37,507 nucleotides of DNA from contig NZ_JOCQ01000083.1 of the NCBI RefSeq assembly GCF_000720725.1, positions 1 to 37,507 on the forward strand, read 5' to 3'. Positions 31,476-36,921 of this stretch are shown here, in pieces. Source of the DNA: Streptomyces rimosus subsp. rimosus. GTDB taxonomy: Bacteria; Actinomycetota; Actinomycetes; Streptomycetales; Streptomycetaceae. The notes beneath the pieces are model-generated. The model was given only the letters and a program-made list of their open reading frames with translations, searched no databases and had not been told where the DNA came from. Each line of letters begins with the position of its first letter. Within the stretch, counting starts at the first letter, position 1. A program made the translations under genes and the position numbers.

Positions 31476-31505
31476 ACCGTACGGAGTGAGTACTCACTCC
31501 GTCAA
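31476..31505 (-). promoter_or_regulatory. VOC promoter with a perfect 22-bp palindromic operator
   Basis: On the minus strand TTGACG (31505-31500) and TACGGT (31481-31476) are separated by 18 bp. A perfect palindrome with half-site ACGGAGTGAGT (31481-31491) and its exact complement (31492-31502) fills that spacer. The predicted transcript start is near 31469, giving a 25-base leader with a good ribosome site. The palindrome includes the TGA stop of the upstream LysR gene (31494-31496). The form is typical of TetR-family operators. Confidence 0.8.
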
Positions 31506-32384
31506 CGCCCGCCCTCCGAAGTGCGCGACCGCCGCCGCCTCGAACCGCCGCTCCGCCGCCGAGACATAGGTGTCCGCGCGCCGTACGAGGCACAGCGTGC
31601 GGCGGCAGCCCGGTACGTCCAGGCGCAGCCAGCGGACCGGCGCCTCGGCCGACTCGTTGCGGGCGATCTCCGGGATGAGCCCGATGCCGAGCCCCGCCCC
31701 GATCATGAACTGGGTCGCGGCCGGCTCATCGCCCTCGCAGGTGATGACGGGGCTGCGGCCCGCCGCCGCGAACAGCCGGTCGAGCAGCTCGCGTTGCCAG
31801 TGCCCGCGGCGGGTGGTGACGAACGGCTCGTCCGCGACCTCGTCCAGACCGACGCACTCACGTCCGGCCAGCGGGTGGCCGACCGGTACGGCCAGCAGCA
31901 CGTCCTCCTCCCTGAGCACCACCGACCGCAGCCCGGCACCGCTCAGGGGCTGCGAGGCGATGCACAGGTCCACCTCGCGGTCCGCCAGCTGACGGGCCAT
32001 CACCTCCGCCGTCGACTGATGGAGCCGGATCTCGACGCCGGGGTGCGCGGCCCGGAAGGCGGACAGCAGCGAGGTGAGCGTCAGCAGCGTCTCGGCGGCG
32101 ACCACGACCCGCCCCTGGTCCAGCCCCGCGGCGTCCGCCAGTTCGCGCCGCGCGTCGTCCAGCTCGCCGAGCGCGCGCTCGACGCGGCGCAGGAAGGCGG
32201 CGCCGTACCGGTTCAGGCGGACCGAGCGCCCCTGCCGGTCGAAGAGCGGCACGCCCAGCTCCGCCTCCAGCCGGGCGATCGTCCGGCTCACCGCGGGCTG
32301 GGCGACGCGCAGTTCGGCCGCCGCCCGGCTGATGTGCTCGTGCCGGGCCACCGTCCGGAACGTCCGCAGGGCCGTCAGGTCCAC
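31494..32384 (-). CDS. LysR-family transcriptional regulator
   Basis: A 296-residue LTTR. The N-terminal helix-turn-helix is textbook: LRTFRTVARHEHISRAAAELRVAQPAVSRTIARLE (shown here by its ends, residues 6-40), then the linker helix. The periplasmic-binding-like effector domain (about 90-296) has VVVAAETLLTLTSLL, DLCIASQPLSG, VLLAVPVGHPLAG and MIGAGLGIGLIPEIA. The GTG at 32384 is the start, 12 bp after the SDR stop on the same strand, so the two are probably one transcript. LTTRs normally sit divergent from their target; here the target may be the SDR or lost genes upstream. Confidence 0.93.
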   Translation of the reverse strand: MDLTALRTFRTVARHEHISRAAAELRVAQPAVSRTIARLEAELGVPLFDRQGRSVRLNRYGAAFLRRVERALGELDDARRELADAAGLDQGRVVVAAETLLTLTSLLSAFRAAHPGVEIRLHQSTAEVMARQLADREVDLCIASQPLSGAGLRSVVLREEDVLLAVPVGHPLAGRECVGLDEVADEPFVTTRRGHWQRELLDRLFAAAGRSPVITCEGDEPAATQFMIGAGLGIGLIPEIARNESAEAPVRWLRLDVPGCRRTLCLVRRADTYVSAAERRFEAAAVAHFGGRALTE

Positions 32385-32396
32385 GCCGGTCCCCGC

Positions 32397-33236
32397 TCAG
32401 ACGGTGAGGCCGCCGTCGACGGGCAGGACCGCGCCCGTCACGTACGAGGCGCGGTCACTGAGCAGCCACGCGGCGGCCTGCGCCACTTCTTCGGGGGCGG
32501 CCGCGCGGCGCAGCGGGGTACGGGAGGTGAGCCGGTCGAGCAGGCCGGGTTCGCGGGCGGCCCAGTCCTCGATCATGGCGGTCATGGTGGTTCCGGGGGC
32601 GATGGCGTTGACGCGGATGCCCTGGGGGCCGTACTCGACGGCGGCGGTCTGGGTCAGGCTGTTCACGGCGCGCTTGGAGGCGCCGTACAGGCTCATGCCG
32701 GCGGACGGCTTGAGGCTGCCGACGCTGCTGTTGTTGACGATCGCACCGGTGCCGGCGGTGGCCAGGATCGCCCGTATCTCGGCGGCCATCGCCAGCCAGA
32801 CGCCCCGGTGGTTGACGGCGGTGATCCGGTCGAACTCCGCCACCGGGATCTCGGCCAGCGGGGCGTGCGCGATGCCCATGCCCGCGTTGTTGAACGCGCC
32901 GTCCAGGCGGCCGTGCCGCTCGACGGCCGTGTCCACCGCCCGCTGAACGGCGTCCGCGTCCGCCAGGTCCGCGACGACATGGTCGGCGCTGCCGCCCGCC
33001 GCGCGGATCTCCTCGGTGACGGCGGCCAGTTCCGGCTCCGTCCGCGCGGTCAGCACGACCGCGGCGCCCTCCCGCACGAACAGCCGTGCCGCGGCGGCGC
33101 CGATGCCGCGCCCCGCCCCGGTGATCAACAGGACCTTGCCGTCCAGCAACCGGGCGCCGTCCGCGCCCGGTTGTGCCGTGCCCGGCTGTTCCGTGCCCGA
33201 CTGTTCCGTACCCCTCGTCTGCGTCATGCCGATCAT
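32397..33236 (-). CDS. SDR-family oxidoreductase
   Basis: A 279-residue classical short-chain dehydrogenase. The cofactor motif TGAGRGIG is at residues 39-46, the NNAG motif at 116-119, catalytic S171, and Y184 and K188 in YGASK. The C terminus (ASYVTGAVLPVDGGLTV) matches the FabG-like class. The first 28 residues are an unusual Gly/Thr/Gln/Pro leader encoded by a 15-bp tandem repeat. ATG 33236 overlaps the TGA of the upstream laccase remnant (ATGA), evidence of former translational coupling; ATG 33227 is an alternative. The substrate is unknown. Confidence 0.92.
   Translation of the reverse strand: MIGMTQTRGTEQSGTEQPGTAQPGADGARLLDGKVLLITGAGRGIGAAAARLFVREGAAVVLTARTEPELAAVTEEIRAAGGSADHVVADLADADAVQRAVDTAVERHGRLDGAFNNAGMGIAHAPLAEIPVAEFDRITAVNHRGVWLAMAAEIRAILATAGTGAIVNNSSVGSLKPSAGMSLYGASKRAVNSLTQTAAVEYGPQGIRVNAIAPGTTMTAMIEDWAAREPGLLDRLTSRTPLRRAAAPEEVAQAAAWLLSDRASYVTGAVLPVDGGLTV
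33166..33210 (-). repeat. Three tandem 15-bp repeats in the SDR N-terminal coding region
   Basis: Three consecutive 15-bp units (33166-33180, 33181-33195, 33196-33210) of the form CCCGGCTGTTCCGTG with one to three differences each. They stay in frame and encode a five-residue repeat of the GTEQP type. The region is probably a disordered, length-variable leader. Confidence 0.75.
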
Positions 33237-33703
33237 TGTGCCGGAGGCCGCGGGGACGCTCCGCCGTGGCCGTGGTGGCCGCCGTGGCCCGGGACGGTGC
33301 CGTCGGGCTTGGCGATGAGCAGCAGACCCGCCATGCCCATGTCGGAATGGCTCTGGACGTGGCAGTGGTACATCCAGGCCCCGGCGCCCGCGCCCTCGCC
33401 CGCGACGAACTGGAAGCCGAAGGAGTCGGCGGGCCCGGTGATCTTGTTGTCGATGACCCGGGCGGCGTCCTCCGGGCCGTCCAGCAGGCCCGTACGGTTG
33501 TCCGCCCAGCGGTGACCGTGCAGGTGAAAGGTGTGGTAGTACTCGCCGTGGGTGATCGAGACGATCTCGACCCGGTCCCCCACCGTCGCCGTGAAGTCCG
33601 GCCCCTTCGGCAGGATGTTGATCGTCATGTCGTTGAAGACGATGGTGAACTGCCGGTCGGGCAGCGGGTCGCCGCGCCGCCGTACGACCACCCCGAGGAG
33701 CCC
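33233..33703 (-). pseudogene. 3' remnant of a two-domain multicopper oxidase (small laccase)
   Basis: The C-terminal cupredoxin domain of a small laccase is intact: GVVVRRRGDPLP, TIVFNDMTINILPKGPDF, ATVGDRVEIVSITHGEYYHTF (in part), the copper motifs HTFHLHGHRW and HCHVQSHSDMGM, and a His/Gly-rich tail. The N-terminal domain, which supplies the other trinuclear-site histidines (HxH motifs), is missing. Upstream of about 33700 the reading frame stays open but is antisense to a DUF1080 fragment. About 155 residues remain of an expected 320-340. The stop overlaps the SDR start. A functional laccase is very unlikely because the copper cluster spans domains. Confidence 0.85.
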
Positions 33704-34069
33704 CGGCCGGAGTGGGTGGCCGTCAAGTACGGGCACGAGGTGCAGATCCTTGACCGGCCGGACGGCGACCCGTACAAGACCGGTTCGGTGTACGGCTTCG
33801 ACCGGGTCGGCCTCGGCGGTGCGGGCGTCACGCCGAAGGGCACCTGGAACGACTACGAGATCCGGGTGACCGGCCAGCACTACGCGGTCCTCCGCAACGG
33901 TGTGCTGATCAACGAGTTCGACAACACCGGCGGTCAGGAGTTCTCCCCGCCGCGGCCGGACGACCCGGGCACCGACGGCCGCCGGTACGCGTCCGGCTAC
34001 ATCGGCCTCCAGGTGCACGGGGCGTCCGACGTGATCTCGTACCGCGACATCCGCATCAAGGAGCTGTAG
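33692..34069 (+). pseudogene. 3' remnant of a DUF1080 (3-keto-disaccharide hydrolase-like) gene
   Basis: From about 33692 the plus strand encodes a DUF1080-type beta-sandwich C terminus: PEEPRPEWVAVKYGHEVQI, TGSVYGFDRVGLGGAGVTP, KGTWNDYEIRVTGQHYAVLR, INEFDNTGGQEFSPPRPDDP, SGYIGLQVHG and DVISYRDIRIKEL before TAG. About 125 residues remain. The first strands of the fold and any signal peptide are missing; 5' of the junction the frame reads antisense laccase sequence. There is no start or ribosome site at the fragment. The intact parent was probably a secreted carbohydrate-active protein. Confidence 0.82.
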
Positions 34070-34101
34070 CGGTACGGGCGTTGGCGCGCCCGACGGAATC
34101 A

Positions 34102-34128
34102 GGGCGGCGGACGCGGGTCCCGCCGCCC
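34102..34128. terminator. Hairpin between the DUF1080 remnant and the LPMO gene
   Basis: GGGCGGCGG (34102-34110) pairs perfectly with CCGCCGCCC (34120-34128) around a nine-base loop. It lies between convergent gene ends and probably serves both. Confidence 0.65.
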
Positions 34129-34138
34129 CGCTCCGGCA

Positions 34139-34654
34139 TCAGCGGATGTTGACGTCGATGCAGGCGTAGAAGGCGTTGGCGGTGTCCGCGACGTTCCAGA
34201 CGGCGAGCACCTTCTGCTTGCCCTTGATGCCCTGGAAGTTCACGTTGTGGGTGACGGTGGCCGGCGGCTTGGCCCCGTGGTCGTTGATCTCGGCGATCTT
34301 GCGGCCGCCGATGAAGTACTGCCAGGTGCTGGTGCGGTGCTGGGCCGTCAGTCGCCAGGTGAAGTTCTGGGAGCCGCCCACCGACGTGGCCTTCCAGCCC
34401 TTGCTGTCGTCGTCCAGCTCCCGGAACCGGGCGTTGCCGCCGCTGCAGCTCTTGAGGCCCTTGGGCCCCTCGACGCTCTGCGGCTCCCACTTGATGTCTC
34501 CACAGGAGACGGTGCCCGCCGCACACTGGGCCTGGCGGCTGGCCGGGGCGTTGACATAGCCGTGCGCGCTGGCCGAACCGGCCGGCAGGGTCACGACGAG
34601 CAGCGGGGCGAGCGCGGCGCCGATGGCCGTGGCGATCTTTCTCTTCTGGTGCAT
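34139..34654 (-). CDS. AA10 lytic polysaccharide monooxygenase (chitin-binding-protein type)
   Basis: A 171-residue secreted protein. A signal peptide ends ASASA, leaving His31 as the mature N terminus (HGYVNAPASRQ), the obligatory first histidine of the copper His-brace. The second brace histidine is H106 (TAQHRTST). The axial Phe (F162 in ADTANAFYACIDV) fits chitin-active AA10 enzymes. Conserved CGDIKWEPQSVEGPKG and CSGGNARFRELDDDSKGW are present, with four cysteines. It is a single-domain form without a binding module, short for the family. Start ATG 34654 follows AAGGAG. The enzyme oxidatively cleaves crystalline chitin or cellulose; a DasR-like site at its promoter favours chitin. Confidence 0.93.
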   Translation of the reverse strand: MHQKRKIATAIGAALAPLLVVTLPAGSASAHGYVNAPASRQAQCAAGTVSCGDIKWEPQSVEGPKGLKSCSGGNARFRELDDDSKGWKATSVGGSQNFTWRLTAQHRTSTWQYFIGGRKIAEINDHGAKPPATVTHNVNFQGIKGKQKVLAVWNVADTANAFYACIDVNIR

Positions 34655-34846
34655 GTCGACTCCTTCACGGTGGAGGTCCGGCCCGGGGCAGGCACGTTCC
34701 GGCGCTGTCGCGCCGTACGTCCGGTTCGGGTGGACCTCGCTGGTGGGGGTGGGTGACGCGAAGGTGTGGTGCACGGCGCGCGGGGCCGCTGCCGCCCCGG
34801 TGGTGCGGTGCCGACTGGGTGGGGAGGACCGGATTCCCATGCGCCA

Positions 34847-34884
34847 ATTGGTCTAGACTTTACCGATTGGCAGGCTCCGGTCAA
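34847..34884 (-). promoter_or_regulatory. LPMO promoter with an overlapping DasR-like element
   Basis: On the minus strand TTGACC (34884-34879) and TAAAGT (34862-34857) are 16 bp apart. The 16-bp window 34847-34862 contains GTCTAGACCA and matches 11 of 16 positions of the DasR consensus I recall (A[G/C]TGGTCTAGACCA[G/C]T). It covers the -10 box and start point, an ideal place for repression. CCAAT/ATTGG inverted arms flank it (34844-34848, 34866-34870). A leader of about 196 bases is implied. Confidence 0.65.
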
Positions 34885-34947
34885 GGGGGTGGACATCAAC
34901 TTCTCGTACCCCGGGCGTCACTTGGGCCCCAGAAGGAACTACCCCGT

Positions 34948-35445
34948 TCAGACCTTGGGGATGTCGAAGTACCGGTTCATGCCGGCGGCCAGTCCCAGAT
35001 CGCCGGACACCTTGATCCGGCGGGTGAGCACCATCGTCACCGGGTTGCCGTTGCCCGACACCAGCCGCAGGAACTCCGCGTCGCCCATCCGCAGCGTCAG
35101 CCGGGGCTCGGCCGTGCCGGTGCCCTCGCGGACCGTGCAGACCCCGTCCGCGAGTGTGGTCTCGTAGACGGCCTCCCGCTCACCGGTGATCCGCCAGCGG
35201 ATCACCGCGCGCAGCTCCCCGGCCTCCTCGGGCCGGAACTGCCGCGCCATCCGCCCGAAGATCTCACCGAGCACCCGGTCCCGCAGCTCCCCGCGCGCGA
35301 GCTCGGTGATCTCCCTGGTCGACAGCCCCTTCACGATCCGCGCGAACTCCTCGGGCGTGACGCTCGCGAAGTCGAGCTCGGCCAGCAGCGACCTGACGTC
35401 TCGGGCCACGGCACTCTCCTCAGGACGGAATTCCACTTCCGACAT
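34948..35445 (-). CDS. SCP2 sterol-transfer-family protein
   Basis: About 165 residues. The C-terminal two thirds fit an SCP2-like lipid-binding fold: AVIRWRITGEREAVYETTLADG, VREGTGTAEPRLTLRMGDAEF, LRLVSGNGNPVTMVLTRRIKV and GDLGLAAGMNRYFDIP. The N-terminal 70 residues are charged and helical (PEEFARIVKGLSTREITELARG). Such proteins bind hydrophobic ligands in a tunnel; no catalytic residues are expected. The start at ATG 35445 lacks a good ribosome site, but a longer in-frame extension is low-complexity and unlikely to be coding. It is divergent from the small secreted gene at 35736. Confidence 0.82.
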   Translation of the reverse strand: MSEVEFRPEESAVARDVRSLLAELDFASVTPEEFARIVKGLSTREITELARGELRDRVLGEIFGRMARQFRPEEAGELRAVIRWRITGEREAVYETTLADGVCTVREGTGTAEPRLTLRMGDAEFLRLVSGNGNPVTMVLTRRIKVSGDLGLAAGMNRYFDIPKV

Positions 35446-35735
35446 GGTGCACGCCCGGCATTCCGGACCGCCGCCCGGGTCCTCCCACCGGCGCGTCCCG
35501 GCTTCCCCACCGGCCACATCCGGCCGCCGGGGCACCGCTTCGCGCCGTTCCCGCGCGGCGGGCGGCCCGGGAGGATTGGCCGCCCGTGTCCCGGTTACCC
35601 GTGGCCCGTGCACCGCGCGGAGGCGGCCGTTCCGACGTACGCGCCTCCCCTCCCCCGCAGCGCACCGGCCAGCGGCCGCGGCCTCCGCACGGCGCACCGG
35701 CGGGAGGCGAGGCACCGGGAACAAGGAGCACCGCC

Positions 35736-36242
35736 ATGTCCGGAAACCGGACCGTCCGCCGCGCCGCCCTGGCCGCCGCCCTGTCGGCCCTCGCCGTCAC
35801 CGCACCCGCCGGATCCGGCGCCGCCGCCGCGTCCGCCCCCGCGCCGGCCGGCGACCAGGCCGACGTACCCACCCGCAGCGGCAGTACGGAATCGGCCGTC
35901 GACCGGGTCGCCGACTTCTACGGCAGCTACCTCGACGCCGTGCGCGACGACGAGGGGCGCGGCGCGCTGGCCGAGGCCCTGCGCGCCCACTACCTGACCC
36001 CCGAGCTGCGGGCACACCTGGCGAACTGGGAGCGGCGCGAGCACGCGGACGGCGTGCTACGCGCCCAGGACTCGCCGCGGGCCTGGCGCGTCACGTACAA
36101 CGACAGCGCGATGGGCCGCGCCTGGACCCGGGTCCGCCTGACCTTCGGCAGCGCCGAGCACCCGCGCCACACCCAGCTGCTCGTCACCTCCGACCTGAAC
36201 ACCCTGCGGATCACCGACATCCAGCCGGACACCGGGAAGTAG
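35736..36242 (+). CDS. Small secreted NTF2-like/DUF3828-type protein
   Basis: A 168-residue exported protein. A signal peptide (MSGNRTVRRAALAAALSALA) ends near AAAASA. The mature domain begins with a helix typical of NTF2-like/DUF3828 folds (VDRVADFYGSYLDAVRDDEG, LAEALRAHYLTPELRAHL), followed by beta strands WRVTYNDSAMG, TRVRLTFGS, TQLLVTSDLNTLRITDIQP. The function is unknown; relatives are small extracellular binding proteins. Start ATG 35736 follows AAGGAG with 7-base spacing. The last codons lie in an 18-bp tandem duplication that also creates the stop codon. It converges on the SH3b gene. Confidence 0.82.
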   Translation: MSGNRTVRRAALAAALSALAVTAPAGSGAAAASAPAPAGDQADVPTRSGSTESAVDRVADFYGSYLDAVRDDEGRGALAEALRAHYLTPELRAHLANWERREHADGVLRAQDSPRAWRVTYNDSAMGRAWTRVRLTFGSAEHPRHTQLLVTSDLNTLRITDIQPDTGK

Positions 36243-36258
36243 CCGGGCACCGGGAAGT
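36223..36258 (+). repeat. 18-bp tandem duplication at the 3' end of the secreted-protein gene
   Basis: AGCCGGACACCGGGAAGT (36223-36240) is followed directly by a copy with a single change (36241-36258). The TAG stop codon (36240-36242) straddles the junction of the copies. Confidence 0.85.
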
Positions 36259-36316
36259 TCCGTAAGGCCGTCCTCGCCTCCCCGTACGCGCTCGGCCTGC
36301 CCGTGGGCACACGGCA

Positions 36317-36358
36317 GCCGCGCCGGGCCGCGCTGTTGCAGCACGGACCCGGCGCGGC
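36317..36358. terminator. Strong bidirectional terminator hairpin
   Basis: GCCGCGCCGGG (36317-36327) pairs perfectly with CCCGGCGCGGC (36348-36358). The stem continues inward (36328-36330 with 36344-36346, and GCTG 36332-36335 with CAGC 36339-36342) to a TTG loop, with one bulge and one mismatch. It lies between convergent genes. Confidence 0.85.
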
Positions 36359-36360
36359 GT

Positions 36361-36430
36361 CCCCCGTTCGGCCGGTATCCCCCGTCGGCCGGTCTCCCCC
36401 GTTCGGCCGGTAACCCCCGTCGGCCGGTGT
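36361..36430. repeat. Tandem array of four 17/18-bp units
   Basis: Alternating 18- and 17-bp units beginning CCCCCGTTCGGCCGGT or CCCCCGTCGGCCGGT occur at 36361-36378, 36379-36395, 36396-36413 and 36414-36430. They form two 35-bp superunits. The array runs from the terminator to the stop codon of the SH3b gene. Confidence 0.9.
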
Positions 36431-36771
36431 CAGCAGTTCAGGTAGGCGACGTGGATCCAGACCCCGGTCCGGCCGCCCCACAGGTCGCCCATGATCCAGT
36501 TGCCCTGCTGCCCGCGCGCGTTCAGCTTCTGGCCGGCGTTGACCTTCCCCAGGACCGGGAAGTTCTCGCCGGGCCCGCCCCGGAAGTTGACCCCGTTGTC
36601 GTTGACGGTGCACACCTGGGCCACGGCCTTCTGCGCGGCGTGCGCCGGGGCGGCGGAGCGCTGCGGCTGCGGGGCGGCGTGGGCGGCGGCGGTCGTCGCG
36701 AGGAGGCTGCCGGTCGCTGCGGTCGCGACGGCCAGCTTGGCGATCGTCCTGGTGACTGCGGTCCTGCGCAT
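36430..36771 (-). CDS. Secreted bacterial SH3-domain protein
   Basis: A 113-residue exported protein. A signal peptide with a basic start (MRRTAVTRTIAKLAVATAAT) is cut near AHAA. A short Ala/Gln/Pro linker leads into one SH3b domain (about residues 53-113): VNFRGGPGENFPVLGKVNAGQ and NWIMGDLWGGRTGVWIHVAYL. Two cysteines, C54 and C113, bracket the domain and could form a disulfide. SH3b domains commonly bind peptidoglycan cross-bridges or other wall polymers; with no catalytic domain attached, binding is the likely role. Start ATG 36771 follows GGAAGGA with about 8 bases. The gene sits between a repeat array and a palindrome. Confidence 0.9.
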   Translation of the reverse strand: MRRTAVTRTIAKLAVATAATGSLLATTAAAHAAPQPQRSAAPAHAAQKAVAQVCTVNDNGVNFRGGPGENFPVLGKVNAGQKLNARGQQGNWIMGDLWGGRTGVWIHVAYLNC

Positions 36772-36875
36772 GGTGCTCGTCCTTCCGTGCTGCTTTCCCC
36801 GTTGGGGCGCTGCCGTTGCCGTGCAGCTCCCCGCCTTACGAGATCCACCGTGCGCCGCCGCCGGCCGCCGCGGTA

Positions 36876-36891
36876 CCTGACATCTGTCAGG
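36876..36891 (-). promoter_or_regulatory. Perfect inverted repeat upstream of the SH3b gene
   Basis: CCTGACA (36876-36882) and TGTCAGG (36885-36891) are separated by two bases. It lies about 105 bp ahead of the SH3b start and 31 bp after the transglycosylase stop. The two-base spacer makes a hairpin poor and an operator more likely. Confidence 0.5.
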
Positions 36892-36921
36892 GCCGGGACA
36901 GCACCGCAGGTCAGGGGGGTG

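Noticed and set aside
33233..34018. Single intact 261-residue multicopper oxidase
   Set aside because: Residues encoded beyond about 33703 are antisense to DUF1080 sequence and resemble no cupredoxin; the N-terminal copper domain is absent.
33173..34069. Single intact 298-residue DUF1080 protein
   Set aside because: Its first 170 codons are antisense to SDR and laccase sequence; only the last 125 residues show family similarity.
2738..36672. Shared 16-17-bp match between the propeller (about 2738-2757) and SH3b (about 36654-36672) signal regions, both encoding QPQRSA
   Set aside because: Short, GC-rich and in Ala/Gln/Pro-rich secretion linkers with the same codon preference; chance or convergent composition explains it.
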